Assembly: GCA_021791715.1 (NCBI GenBank)
Contig: JAJYWB010000007.1
Location: 1 to 64,000, forward strand
Direction: 5' to 3'
DNA: 64,000 nt
Source: Planctomycetota bacterium
Lineage (GTDB): Bacteria > Planctomycetota > Planctomycetia > Isosphaerales > Isosphaeraceae
Part shown: piece by piece, positions 9,684 through 19,357 of the stretch
How the letters are laid out: every line of letters begins with the position of its first letter
Numbering within the stretch: position 1 is the stretch's first letter
The notes under the pieces: model-generated
Told to the model about the DNA's origin: nothing
The model's input: only the letters and a program-made list of their open reading frames with translations
The model's database searches: none
Program-made: the position numbers and the translations under genes

Positions 9684-10460
9684 TTAGAAAATCCGCGCGA
9701 GCGTTCCGCCGTCGACGACGATCGTCGATCCGGTGACGTACGCTCCCGCGTCGCTCGCGAGCAGGAGAGCCGGGCCGATCAGTTCGTCGGGGTCGCCCCA
9801 ACGGCCGAGCGCCGTTTTGGCGGCGAATTCATCGAGCTGAGCTTTCGAGAGCAGGCTCGAAGGGAGGTCGGTGAGGAACGGTCCCGGGGCGATGCAATTG
9901 ACCGTGATTCCGAACGGTCCAAGATCGAGCGCGCTTGCGCGGGCCAGGCCGATGAGCGCCGATTTGGTCGCCGAATAGACGTTTCTTCCGGCGGCCGAGC
10001 TGAATCCCATAATCGACGAGATATGAATCACACGCCCCCAACGCCGTTCTTTCATGCCCGGGACGAGCGCCCTCGTGAGCGCCATGCACGACGAAAGGTT
10101 GAGTTCGATCAGTCGATCCCATACGTCGTCTTGGATCTGATCGATCGCCTCGGGGTTGTTGCTTCCCGCGTTGTTCACCAAAATGTCGACGCGTCCGGAA
10201 AGCTTGAGGGCGCGATCGGCGAGCGATTTGACGTCGGCGCGTTTCGTCATATCGGCGACGATGTAATCGACGGGAACGCGCGATTCGGTCGTTTTTTTAA
10301 TCGAATCGACCGCGGCCTTGAGTTCGTCCTCATGGCGACTTGAAACGATCACGCGGGCGCCGGCGTGCGCGAAACCCGTCGCCATCGCCTTGCCCAACCC
10401 CTTGCTTCCCCCGGTAACAAGCGCCGTTTTACCAGTTAGATCAAAAAGCTTTGATAGCAT
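9684..10460 (-). CDS. SDR-family oxidoreductase
   Basis: A 258-aa classical short-chain dehydrogenase/reductase. The cofactor motif TGGSKGLGKA is near residue 16, NNAG follows, and the active site has Ser (HISSIMG) and YSATK (Tyr-x3-Lys). The tail ASDAGAYVTGSTIVVDGG is typical. Basic residues after the glycine motif (SSRHEDE) suggest NADP(H). Similar proteins are annotated as gluconate 5-dehydrogenase or 3-oxoacyl-ACP reductase; substrate is not deducible. It is a single gene facing away from the large secreted protein gene. Confidence 0.88.
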   Translation of the reverse strand: MLSKLFDLTGKTALVTGGSKGLGKAMATGFAHAGARVIVSSRHEDELKAAVDSIKKTTESRVPVDYIVADMTKRADVKSLADRALKLSGRVDILVNNAGSNNPEAIDQIQDDVWDRLIELNLSSCMALTRALVPGMKERRWGRVIHISSIMGFSSAAGRNVYSATKSALIGLARASALDLGPFGITVNCIAPGPFLTDLPSSLLSKAQLDEFAAKTALGRWGDPDELIGPALLLASDAGAYVTGSTIVVDGGTLARIF

Positions 10461-10840
10461 TAACCGTTCTCCCTCGCACTCGCGTTAAAGCGTAATTTTG
10501 TATAAATAGCATGTGCAATCGATTCGACGTTTCGAAGAAGTCCGAGTGATCGGCGTTCGCCTTGGATTTCGAATCGGCTCGCACGCTCGCTCATCGTAAC
10601 CGCGAGGTCGCGTTAAAGCCGGCGGTTCGCGATCACTTGGATCCCGACTTCGCCGAGTCGACTTAACGAGGGTCACCCGTCGTCGATTTGTGGCGATCGC
10701 TCGCCGACGCGATTTAAGGACTCGCCGCGAGCCGAAGGTTGCCTCGCGCCGATGGAAGCGTCATGATAAGGCGAATGCAAGGCGTCGCGGCGCAATGTCG
10801 CGGCGATCGTTTTCCTCCAATAAACCTTCGGAAACCGGCC
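10461..10840. other. Divergent intergenic region
   Basis: About 380 bp separate the SDR gene (minus) and the giant dehydrogenase gene (plus), so both promoters should lie here. I see no repeat, RNA gene or convincing operator. The plus-strand frame is open through its last 100 bases, but a signal peptide only begins at 10841. Confidence 0.4.
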
Positions 10841-13800
10841 ATGATGCTCTCTCGATTCGCCGCGGCGGTCGCGGTCGCGACCCTGATCGGATCGGTCGCG
10901 GTCGCCGCCGACCCTCCTCCCAAACCGATCAAGGCGCTGCTCGTTTGCGGCGGCTGCTGCCACGATTACACCAACCAGAAAAACCTGATCGCCAAAGGGC
11001 TCGAAGAACGCGCATACATTGATGTAACCGTCGTTCAGCAGGGAGGAACGTCGACCAAATCGGAAATCGATTTATATAAAAACGACGATTGGTCGAAAGG
11101 TTACGATATCGTTATTCATGACGAATGTTTCGCCGACGCCAAAGATCCCGCTTGGCTCGAGCGGATCCTCAAGCCGCACAAGGCGGGATTGCCCGGAGTC
11201 GTCGTCCACTGCGCGATGCATTGTTATCGCACGGGATCGGACGAATGGTTCAAGTTCTGCGGGGTCACTTCGCGGCGTCACGGGGCGCAATATCCGCACG
11301 ACGTGCTCAATCGAGACGCCGAGCACCCGATCATGAAAGGCTTCGGTCCCGCGTGGGCCAATCCCGCGGGGGAGCTTTATTGGATCGAAAAAGTGTGGCC
11401 GACCGCGCACCCGTTGGGATCGTCGAAAAACAAAGAGAACGGCCACGACGAAGTTTGCGTTTGGACGAATCAATACGCCGAGAAAACACGAGTCTTCGGC
11501 ACGACGATCGGCCATCACAACGAAACCGTGAGCGATCCCGCGTATCTCAACTTGATGACGAGGGGCGTTTTATGGGCGTGCGATAAGCTCGACGACAAAT
11601 ACCTCAAGCCCGTCGCGCCCAAAAAAGTTTCGATCAACGAGGCCGAAGGAAAGCACGCGAGGGCTTCGAGCGAGGAGACGGGCAAGGGAAATTTCGCGGC
11701 GAACGCCTTCGACGGTAAGCCGGGAACCCGCTGGTGCGCCTCGAACGCGAATCCCGGCGAGTGGCTCGAGGTCGATCTCGGCAAGCCGATCAAAATCGAA
11801 GGGATCACGCTCGAGTGGGAAAGCGACGGAGCGGTTTATCGCTACAAAATCGAGGGATCTCCCGACGGTTCGAAGTGGACGACGCTCGTCGACGCGTCTC
11901 GAAATAAAAAAATCGGTCCTTATGTTCACAAGAAAGATCTCGGCTCGCCCCGATTTGTAAAAGTCGTTTTTTTGGGGAGCGACACGGGTTCGTGGGGGAG
12001 CCTGCGCGAGGTTTTAGTCGACGGGGGTCGTGAGGAGGTCGTGCGGCGCGACGAACGAGTCGCGCCGGCGGCGGCCGATCCCAGGCTCGCCGACGTCAAG
12101 GTTCCGGAGGGCTTCGAGGCGCGCGTTTTCGCCGCGCCTCCCGCCGTCAATTATCCCGTTTATGTCGCGGCGTCCCCCGAGGGGGACGTCTACGTTTCGG
12201 TCGACCGCAACGGCTCGCTCGATCGCGAGCCGCACCGGGGCTCGGTCGTCAAACTGTCCGATCTCGACGGCGACGGTCGCGCCGATCAGGCCAAGCTCTT
12301 CGTCGCCGACGTCGATTCCCCCCGCGGTCTTGTCTGGGATCACGATCGCCTCTATCTTATGCATCCTCCACATTTAAGCGTATATATCGATCACGATCAT
12401 GATGGAATAGCCGACGAACATAAATATTTGGTAAAAAATATCGCTTTCGGATTTAAAGATCGTCCCGCGGATCATACATCGAACGGCGTTACTCTGGGGC
12501 TCGACGGCCGGCTTTATCTCGCGATCGGCGATTTCGGCTTCATGCGGGCCGAGGGCGCCGACGGTCGCACGTTGCAACTACGGGGCGGCGGCGTGGTGCG
12601 GGTTTTTCCCGACGGAACGGGCTTGGAGCTTTACTCGCGAGGAACGCGTAATATCCTCGAGGTTTCGCTCGATCCGCTCTTAAACGCATTCGCACGCGAT
12701 AACACCAACGACGGCGGCGGCTGGGACATCAGGCTTCATCATTTCAGCGGGATCGAACATCACGGATATCCGTCGCTTTTCCAAAATTTTTCCGACGAAA
12801 TCGTTCAGCCCCTCGCCGATTACGGCGGAGGGTCGGGGTGCGGCGGCCTCTACCTCGCCGAACCGGGCTTTCCCCAAGGTTATGGAAACGCGCTTTACAC
12901 CGCCGATTGGGGTCGGGAACGCATTTATCGACATATCCTAACGCCCAAAGGAGCGACGTTCGCCGCCGATCAGACCGAGTTCGTCGCGATCCCCCGCGCG
13001 ACCGATCTCGACGTCGACGCGATGAGTCGTCTTTATATCTCAAGCTGGAAAGGAGCGACTTTCACATACGCGGGCGAAAACGTCGGCTATGTGATTCAAG
13101 TCGTTCCCAAAGGATTCAAACCCGACCCCCTGCCCGATTTTTCCCGACTCGACTCCGCCGAATTGATCAAAATATTTGAATATCCAAGTTTACGCAGACG
13201 TCTTGAAGCCCAGCGCGAGCTTTTGCGTCGCGGACTGGACGATCCGACGATCAAGTCGCTATCGAAGCTCGCGGGGGATCGATCGAGGCCGATCGAGGCG
13301 CGGATCGCCGCGATTTTCGCTCTTAAGCGGGATCTCGGACCTCGCTCGACTCCGATTCTTGTCGGCTTATGCGAAGATTCGACCGTGCGGGCGTACGCCC
13401 TTCGCGCGTTGACCGATCGCGACGACGAACTCGCGGGAGTTCCGGGCCGAGTGATCGCAGCGGCGACCGCCGATCGCGACCCGCGCGTTCGCAGGCAAGC
13501 CGCCGAAAGCCTGGCGAGGCTGGGTGAGCTTAAGCAAGCCGAGGCACTCGTCCCGCTTTTGTCCGATCCCGATCCGATCGTCGCGCATACGGCGATTAAA
13601 GCGTTAACACTTCTGAAAGCGAGCGACGTTTGTTTCGGAGTCGTCGACGATTCGAAGGCCTCGCCGCGTTCTCGCGACGCGGCGCTCGCCGTTTTACGTT
13701 CGCTCCACGAACCCAGGGTCGTCGCGGGGCTAATCGCTCGGCTCGAAAAAGCGACCGATCCGGCGCGACGCATCGGCGTTTTCACGGCGCTTTGCCGACT

Positions 13801-15106
13801 TGATTTCCAGGAGGGGAATTGGAAAGGCGATAGCTGGGGAACGCGTCCCGACACGTCGGGCCCGTATTATCAACCCGTTCGTTGGAGCGAATCGGATCGA
13901 ATCGAATCGGTCCTCCGCGCGGCGATCGCGAAAGCCGGGTCGAGCGAACTTGCGGGAGAACTTGTGCAAATCAACCGTCATAAGATCCCCTTGAATGATC
14001 AGATCGATAAAATTTTGGCGAAGGCCGAGGCCGATCCGGCGCTTTCTCCCGAGGTGATCGCGGTGATCGCTCGGCTCGACTCGGTTCCCGATTCGGCCGT
14101 TCCGCTCTTGATTCGCACCGCGACGGGGGCGAACAATCCCGCGCCGACACGTATTCAGGCGACGATCGCTTTATCCAAAACCGACCGCGACGACGCCTTC
14201 AATGCGATCCTCGCGGCGCTCCCGGCTCTTGAGACCGACCGGGGAGCGGAGCGCGAATTCCGCCGCGCACGCGACGCGTTCCTCAACGCGCGTTATCTAT
14301 TCAATCATGTAGGTTTATTTGAATCAAAAGGAGCCGCGAGGAACGGTCGAATTTCGGCGTGGGCCGACGCGGCGTTGTTAAGTTTGATGAAAGCGAACGT
14401 CGGATCGCCCGAGACGCGAGCCGAGGCGTCGAAGACGATTGACGCGGGCTGGAACGACGTCGCGCGTCGCGCCCAGATTTTGACCGCGGTCGCTCTCGCC
14501 GAATACCGACCTTTTAGCGACAAGGTGCTCGCGTCGCTCAAAGACGCCGATTCGGGCGTCGCCGCCGCGGCGCGGCTCGCTTCGGCCAAACTTCGGCTCG
14601 ACGGCGGCTCGAAAATCAAGCCGCGCGGACCGAAGATCGAGAAGATGAAAATCGAGGAGGTCATCGCCGCGATCAAAACTCGCAAAGGCGATCGCGATTA
14701 CGGAGAACGGTTATTCACATCACTCAATTGCGTGAATTGTCATACGATTCGAGCCGACGATCCTCCCAAGGGGCCTTATCTGGGCAATATCGCCAAAACA
14801 TATAAGCGAGTGGAGCTTGCCGAATCGATTCTGGCGCCGAGTAAATCGATCGCTCAGGGCTTCGCCACCAACATTCTGGCGCTCGAAGACGGTCGCACGC
14901 TGACGGGGTTCGTCGTGCGCGAGGCCGCCGATCGCGTGACGATTCGGACTTCCGACGCGAAGGAGATCGAAATACCGACATCGAAGATCGAGGAGCGCGC
15001 CAAATCGACGATCTCGGTGATGCCCGAGGGATTGGTGAAAGACCTGACGATCCCCGAGTTCGCGTCGCTGCTCGATTATCTCGAGTCGCAAGCGAACTCG
15101 AAGTGA
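10841..15106 (+). CDS. PVC-type multidomain secreted protein: ThuA-like, F5/8C, sugar dehydrogenase-like, HEAT and cytochrome c
   Basis: A 1421-aa exported protein with a clear signal peptide ending near VAVAA. Domain order: ThuA-like glutamine-amidotransferase-fold domain (about 25-270; LLVCGGCCHDY, VHCAMHCYR), a discoidin/F5-8C carbohydrate-binding domain (about 270-405; TRWCASNANPGEWLEVDLG), a beta-propeller of the membrane-bound dehydrogenase/sorbosone-dehydrogenase type (about 425-790), HEAT-like helices (about 800-1240), and a C-terminal haem domain with CVNCH (C1297). This architecture is characteristic of planctomycetes and is thought to oxidise carbohydrates outside the cytoplasm and pass electrons to the haem. 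The start at 10841 is chosen because the signal peptide begins there. The substrate is unknown. Confidence 0.9.
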   Translation: MMLSRFAAAVAVATLIGSVAVAADPPPKPIKALLVCGGCCHDYTNQKNLIAKGLEERAYIDVTVVQQGGTSTKSEIDLYKNDDWSKGYDIVIHDECFADAKDPAWLERILKPHKAGLPGVVVHCAMHCYRTGSDEWFKFCGVTSRRHGAQYPHDVLNRDAEHPIMKGFGPAWANPAGELYWIEKVWPTAHPLGSSKNKENGHDEVCVWTNQYAEKTRVFGTTIGHHNETVSDPAYLNLMTRGVLWACDKLDDKYLKPVAPKKVSINEAEGKHARASSEETGKGNFAANAFDGKPGTRWCASNANPGEWLEVDLGKPIKIEGITLEWESDGAVYRYKIEGSPDGSKWTTLVDASRNKKIGPYVHKKDLGSPRFVKVVFLGSDTGSWGSLREVLVDGGREEVVRRDERVAPAAADPRLADVKVPEGFEARVFAAPPAVNYPVYVAASPEGDVYVSVDRNGSLDREPHRGSVVKLSDLDGDGRADQAKLFVADVDSPRGLVWDHDRLYLMHPPHLSVYIDHDHDGIADEHKYLVKNIAFGFKDRPADHTSNGVTLGLDGRLYLAIGDFGFMRAEGADGRTLQLRGGGVVRVFPDGTGLELYSRGTRNILEVSLDPLLNAFARDNTNDGGGWDIRLHHFSGIEHHGYPSLFQNFSDEIVQPLADYGGGSGCGGLYLAEPGFPQGYGNALYTADWGRERIYRHILTPKGATFAADQTEFVAIPRATDLDVDAMSRLYISSWKGATFTYAGENVGYVIQVVPKGFKPDPLPDFSRLDSAELIKIFEYPSLRRRLEAQRELLRRGLDDPTIKSLSKLAGDRSRPIEARIAAIFALKRDLGPRSTPILVGLCEDSTVRAYALRALTDRDDELAGVPGRVIAAATADRDPRVRRQAAESLARLGELKQAEALVPLLSDPDPIVAHTAIKALTLLKASDVCFGVVDDSKASPRSRDAALAVLRSLHEPRVVAGLIARLEKATDPARRIGVFTALCRLDFQEGNWKGDSWGTRPDTSGPYYQPVRWSESDRIESVLRAAIAKAGSSELAGELVQINRHKIPLNDQIDKILAKAEADPALSPEVIAVIARLDSVPDSAVPLLIRTATGANNPAPTRIQATIALSKTDRDDAFNAILAALPALETDRGAEREFRRARDAFLNARYLFNHVGLFESKGAARNGRISAWADAALLSLMKANVGSPETRAEASKTIDAGWNDVARRAQILTAVALAEYRPFSDKVLASLKDADSGVAAAARLASAKLRLDGGSKIKPRGPKIEKMKIEEVIAAIKTRKGDRDYGERLFTSLNCVNCHTIRADDPPKGPYLGNIAKTYKRVELAESILAPSKSIAQGFATNILALEDGRTLTGFVVREAADRVTIRTSDAKEIEIPTSKIEERAKSTISVMPEGLVKDLTIPEFASLLDYLESQANSK

Positions 15107-15616
15107 AAACGACAAACGACGCGGCGCCGACGAACGACGAACGAGATTCTCGAATAAGTGGTTTATTGTGCATTTATCGTTCGCCCGCGTCTCAGATTCA
15201 GAGAATATATTCATGCTTAATAATGTTGAAATCTCGCCGAAGTCGATTCGTCTCGCCCTCGAACCCGGTTCTCGCGATTCGGCTTGATCGAATCGATTCA
15301 GCGCAATCGTTTATACTTATGATGAATCGTGATCAGATTCTGCCGTCTCAAAATAACACTCATTCCCGTCGAATCCGCGCACGATTCTCGCCGTCGATTC
15401 GCGCCGTTCGGCGTTCGGGGCCGATCTCAAAGTCGTCGCTTCGTCGCCTCGATTCGCCTTGACGCTTCGCGTCGATCGAACTAGCTTGCGCCGTCCGGCC
15501 GCCCCTCGGCGCGCCAAGGCGGTTGTCGTTCGCACGACCCGCTTTCGCTCGGTTTGATACATCCGTTGGTACGTCGGGGGCCGATGAACCCGGTTAAGGA
15601 CAAGGAGCGTCCGAGA
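15107..15616. other. Intergenic region, no feature recognised
   Basis: About 510 bp between two plus-strand genes. Open frames on both strands are shadow-like and without domains. No terminator hairpin with a T-run was seen after the stop at 15106. The final 20 bases contain the AAGGAG of the next gene. Confidence 0.4.
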
Positions 15617-16765
15617 ATGAGCATTTCCACCGAGACGAGGGGCGTTCCCGCACTCGATCTCAAGGCGCAGTATCGATCGATCCGCGACGAAATCGACGAA
15701 GCCGTCGCCCGCGTGATCGAAAACCAGGGCTTTATTCTCGGTCCCGAGGTCGCAAACCTCGAAGCCGAAATCGCGGCGTATTGCGAGGTTCCCAGAGCCG
15801 TCGGATGCGCTTCGGGAACGGACGCCCTGCTCCTCCCGCTGATGGCCTGGGGAATCGAGCCTGGAGACGAGGTCGTCACCTCTCCGTTCTCTTTCTTCGC
15901 CACCGCGGGATCGATTCATCGAGCCGGCGCCAAACCCGTTTTCGTCGACATCGAACCCGAAACCTACAACATCGACCCGTCGTTGATTGAAAGCGCAATG
16001 ACGTCGAAAACTCGCGCGATCATCCCCGTTCACCTTTACGGCCAAACCGCCGATATGGACCCGATCGTCGCGATCGGCCGAAAATACGGGGCGAAGATCC
16101 TCGAAGACGCGGCGCAATCGATCGGCGCCGGCTACAAGGGAAATCGCGCGGGGTCGATCGGCGACGCGGGGGCGCTCAGCTTCTACCCGTCGAAAAACCT
16201 CGGCGGCTTCGGCGACGGCGGTATGGTTACAACCCGCGACGATAAGCTCGCCGATCGGATCGCTCGACTCCGCGTTCATGGAATGGAACCCAAATATCAT
16301 CACCACGAAATCGGTTTCAACTCCCGCCTCGACGCGCTCCAGGCCGCGGTTCTCAGGGTCAAACTGCGCCGCCTCGACGACTGGACCGCGCGCCGACGCG
16401 AAGCCGCCGAACGATATCGAGAACTCTTCGCCGAACAAACGCTCGACGAGGTCGTTTCTCTCCCGACCGAAAAAGAATCATGTTTTCATGTATACAATCA
16501 ATTTGTGATTGAAACGACGGACCCGGCGGATCGCGATCCGCTCCGATCGTTCCTTTCCGAGCGGAAAATCGGCTCCGAAATTTATTACCCGATCCCGCTT
16601 CATCTTCAGCTCTGCTTCGCCTCGCTCGGCCACGGCCCGGGAGATTTCCCCGTCGCCGAGTCCGCGGCGAAAAGCGTGCTGGCGCTGCCGATGTACCCCG
16701 AACTCGATCGCGAGCTGCAGATCGAAGTCGTTTCGGCGATCGCCGATTATTTCGATCAATCGTGA
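15617..16765 (+). CDS. DegT/DnrJ/EryC1/StrS-family sugar aminotransferase
   Basis: A 382-aa PLP-dependent aminotransferase of the sugar-nucleotide family. The PLP lysine is K193 in SFYPSKNLGGFGDGG. GCASGTDALLLPL binds the cofactor phosphate, HLYGQ and EDAAQSIGA are family blocks, and GFNSRLDALQAAVL closes the active site. It probably aminates a UDP- or dTDP-linked keto-sugar for lipopolysaccharide or glycan. The start at 15617 has AAGGAG about 10 bases upstream; an upstream in-frame extension of 21 codons lacks similarity. It is converging on the CsrA-like gene and is not adjacent to rml genes. Confidence 0.92.
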   Translation: MSISTETRGVPALDLKAQYRSIRDEIDEAVARVIENQGFILGPEVANLEAEIAAYCEVPRAVGCASGTDALLLPLMAWGIEPGDEVVTSPFSFFATAGSIHRAGAKPVFVDIEPETYNIDPSLIESAMTSKTRAIIPVHLYGQTADMDPIVAIGRKYGAKILEDAAQSIGAGYKGNRAGSIGDAGALSFYPSKNLGGFGDGGMVTTRDDKLADRIARLRVHGMEPKYHHHEIGFNSRLDALQAAVLRVKLRRLDDWTARRREAAERYRELFAEQTLDEVVSLPTEKESCFHVYNQFVIETTDPADRDPLRSFLSERKIGSEIYYPIPLHLQLCFASLGHGPGDFPVAESAAKSVLALPMYPELDRELQIEVVSAIADYFDQS

Positions 16766-16861
16766 TATTTTGTATCGAGATATCAACACACGCCGCCGCA
16801 CCGGTCGTTCTTTTCTTTCGATCGGCGCGGCGGGTTCGTTGATCGCTTCAAACCGCGCCGA

Positions 16862-17245
16862 TCATCGATCAGCCCGCGTGCTCGATCGTCGACCTCGAAG
16901 CGGAGGAGATTGTTCGGATCGAGGGTTGCGGGCGCCGCTTTCGCTTCGCGATCCGAACGAATCAGGGTCGCTTCGCGCGGCGCGGCTCGAATCGTCACGC
17001 GACCGATTCCGCGGTCCGCCGCTCAAATCGCTCGGCTTGATCGGTTCCCTGCGATCTGGAACCGAACGCGTCGAGTCGACCCGCTCGGGACGTTCGATCT
17101 CGAAATTGCGCTCGTCGTCGTCGAAAGCGATCGACACCTGATCGGCGCCTCGTTCGCCGATCCCGTAAACTCGAATCCGCAGCACGTCTCCCGAACGATG
17201 CTTCGCCTCGACCCACTGCCCGTCGCGTCTTCTAAGAACCAACAT
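16862..17245 (-). CDS. Divergent CsrA-like RNA-binding protein with disordered tail
   Basis: A 127-aa protein. Residues 1-56 follow the CsrA pattern: MLVLRRRDGQWV for the usual MLxLxRRxGE, then beta-strand-like DVLRIRVYGI, QVSIAFDDD and FEIERPERV in place of the VHREEI region. CsrA homodimers bind GGA-containing mRNA leaders. The RRxGE Glu is replaced and the core has extra residues, so RNA binding is not assured. The rest (about 57-127) is Arg/Ser/Pro-rich and looks disordered. The start has AAAGGA upstream. It lies 97 bp downstream of the 144-aa hypothetical gene on the same strand. Planctomycetes often carry several CsrA-like paralogues; placing this one in the family is my inference. Confidence 0.6.
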   Translation of the reverse strand: MLVLRRRDGQWVEAKHRSGDVLRIRVYGIGERGADQVSIAFDDDERNFEIERPERVDSTRSVPDRREPIKPSDLSGGPRNRSRDDSSRAARSDPDSFGSRSESGARNPRSEQSPPLRGRRSSTRADR

Positions 17246-17342
17246 GTTTTATCCTTTCAATTTCAAAGTTGATGTTTAAGCCAAGATAAAAATTGATACC
17301 AATTGCTTGATATTAAACCGCGAGCGTATTCGTTCCGATCGG

Positions 17343-17777
17343 TCACGAATTCGCGAGACCGATTCCGGGGGTGAATCTGGGCGTGATCGAATCGGCTCGT
17401 CCCTCGGGATAAAGCCCCAGCAAGCCTCGCGCCTCGACGCGGTTGGCTCTCAGCCGAGTAAGTACGGCCGAATAGTTTGATTTGAGCCTGGCGAGCTCGG
17501 CGCGAGCCAGCAAGGCGTTGCAGTCGCTTCGGGCTAGATAACGACGAACCCCTGCGATCCGTTCCACCAGACGATCGAGCCGTTCATACAACTCGGCGTT
17601 CGATCGAATGATCTGAACGATCCGCTCGAGCGGATTCGCCGAAACGACCCCGCTTCTTGAAGTCGGATCGATCGGTCGCGGCTCGACCGCGATCACGCGC
17701 GGCGAATCGATCCGCTCAAGGATCGACCAGGTCGTCGAATCGAACATGGACATCGGCGAATCGGAAAGCGGAATCAT
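17343..17777 (-). CDS. Hypothetical protein, 144 aa
   Basis: Not recognised. The start is supported by AAAGGGG about 8 bases upstream of the ATG at 17777. The middle (about 50-120) is helical with regular Leu/Ile and Arg (ERIVQIIRSNAELYERL, ARAELARLKSNYSAVLTRL), so a short coiled coil is likely. There is no signal peptide or cysteine cluster. It is followed on the same strand by the CsrA-like gene, so the pair may be an operon and the two products might act together; that is speculative. Confidence 0.6.
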   Translation of the reverse strand: MIPLSDSPMSMFDSTTWSILERIDSPRVIAVEPRPIDPTSRSGVVSANPLERIVQIIRSNAELYERLDRLVERIAGVRRYLARSDCNALLARAELARLKSNYSAVLTRLRANRVEARGLLGLYPEGRADSITPRFTPGIGLANS

Positions 17778-18118
17778 CGTCAGCCCCTTTGTCGTTCAAA
17801 AGAGTTACGTCATGGGGAAAAATCGCTCCTTAACGGGTCGATAAGCCGCGCCGCGAATCGTCCAAAACAATCCGCACGATTCTGTGTTCTTGCGTAACTA
17901 GAACTAACTCTACAATATCTTGACCGAATATTCAAGGCCAATTGCGTCAATAAATTCAAAGTTCGATGCCGAAGTTACGTTCGGTTGTTGCCGAATGATC
18001 ATCGTCTTCGCCTCGGCCGCTTCGCCGGTCTTAGCTTCATCGAACGATCGCTTCCTTCGCGTTTGAGGATTGCTCTACTTCCTTCTCTATTACGAAGCTT
18101 AGGATCTTTTGGTCGACG
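17778..18118. other. Divergent intergenic region before mutY
   Basis: About 340 bp between a minus-strand hypothetical gene and plus-strand mutY. The middle is AT-richer than its flanks. No repeat, RNA gene or convincing promoter pair was recognised. Confidence 0.35.
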
Positions 18119-19357
18119 ATGAGAACTTGGGGCGAGAAACCGACGAGGATTCCATCCGTGGGTCGAAAGCGATCGATTGATGCGGAAACAAACGGCGGCG
18201 GGGGCTCTCCCGAACGCGATCCGGACTGGGTCGAGCGGGTTCGCGCGGCGGTCGCTGGATGGAGCGCGGGCGCCGATCGAGATTTACCCTGGAGGGGGGA
18301 AAAAGACGCGTATCGCGTACTCGTTTCGGAATCGATGCTCGTGCAGACGACCGTCGCGGCGGTCGTCCCCTACTATCATCGCTTTATTAAACGCTTTCCG
18401 ACGCCTCGCGACCTCGCCGCGGCCGAAGAATCGGACGTATTGAAACATTGGGAGGGGCTTGGTTATTACCGCCGTGCGCGCCAACTGCACGCCGCCGCCA
18501 AAGCGATCGTCGCAGCTCACGACGGAGTCGTCCCCGACGAACGAGAAGCGCTCCTCGCTTTACCGGGCGTCGGTCGGTATATCGCGGGAGCGATCCTCTC
18601 ATTCGGTTTTGATCGCGCCGAGCCGATCGTCGAAGCCAACACCCAGCGCATTCTGGCTCGATTGATCGCGCTTCGCGATACGATCCAATCGTCGTCGGCG
18701 CGAACCAAGTTATGGGATGTCGCCGAGCGGCTCGTACCGCCGGAAAACGCGGGAGCATTCAATCAAAAATTGATGGATCTGGGGGCGACGATCTGCGTAC
18801 CGGGAGCGCCTTTGTGCCTGATGTGTCCGCTCTCGGGGGCCTGCCGCGCGCGTGAGCTTGGATTGCAAGACGAGATACCGCGGGTCGCTCCCAGGGCCGA
18901 GCCGACTCCCGGCGCGGAGGAATGTGCGATCGTGATCGATTCACATTCTCGTCTTTTACTGATAAAACGGCGATCGGGAGGCTTATGGGACGGTTTTTGG
19001 GAGTTCCCGACGATCCACGTATCGGGCGCCGACCCCGCGGGACGCAAGCCCGCGAGCGGAGCGTCTTGGACGCTTGAGGAGGCGATCGAATCGGTCACCG
19101 GGGTTCGCGCGACGGTCGGTCCCGTGTTCGCGACGCTGAAATACGCGGTGACGCGGTACAAAATGACGATCGCCGCGCGCCCCGCGCTGGCTATCGACGA
19201 CGGCGCTACGCCTCGTCCTTCGTCCACGATCGATCGCGTCGAATGGGTCGAAGCCGAACGACTCGCCGAGCGCGTTTTTTCGTCGCCGGGACGACGCCTC
19301 GCCGATCGCGTGGCCAAATCTGGAATCGAAACGATCGCGTCGCTCTTAAGAAAATAA
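18119..19357 (+). CDS. mutY: A/G-specific adenine DNA glycosylase
   Basis: A 412-aa MutY, which removes adenine mispaired with 8-oxoguanine. The HhH-GPD domain spans about 40-245. The catalytic glutamate is E71 in VSESMLVQTT, the helix-hairpin-helix is LPGVGRYIAGAI, and the 4Fe-4S loop C226-x6-C233-x2-C236-x5-C242 is complete. A NUDIX-like C-terminal domain (about 265-400) would recognise 8-oxoG. At the position of the E. coli catalytic Asp138 (usual VLDGNVxRVL) this protein has Glu (IVEANTQRIL, E172). The N-terminal about 35 residues are unique; a later GTG could also be the start. It is monocistronic. Confidence 0.92.
   Translation: MRTWGEKPTRIPSVGRKRSIDAETNGGGGSPERDPDWVERVRAAVAGWSAGADRDLPWRGEKDAYRVLVSESMLVQTTVAAVVPYYHRFIKRFPTPRDLAAAEESDVLKHWEGLGYYRRARQLHAAAKAIVAAHDGVVPDEREALLALPGVGRYIAGAILSFGFDRAEPIVEANTQRILARLIALRDTIQSSSARTKLWDVAERLVPPENAGAFNQKLMDLGATICVPGAPLCLMCPLSGACRARELGLQDEIPRVAPRAEPTPGAEECAIVIDSHSRLLLIKRRSGGLWDGFWEFPTIHVSGADPAGRKPASGASWTLEEAIESVTGVRATVGPVFATLKYAVTRYKMTIAARPALAIDDGATPRPSSTIDRVEWVEAERLAERVFSSPGRRLADRVAKSGIETIASLLRK

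Noticed and set aside
15317-16438. A 373-codon minus-strand frame
   Set aside because: Mostly opposite the DegT aminotransferase; shadow-like composition.
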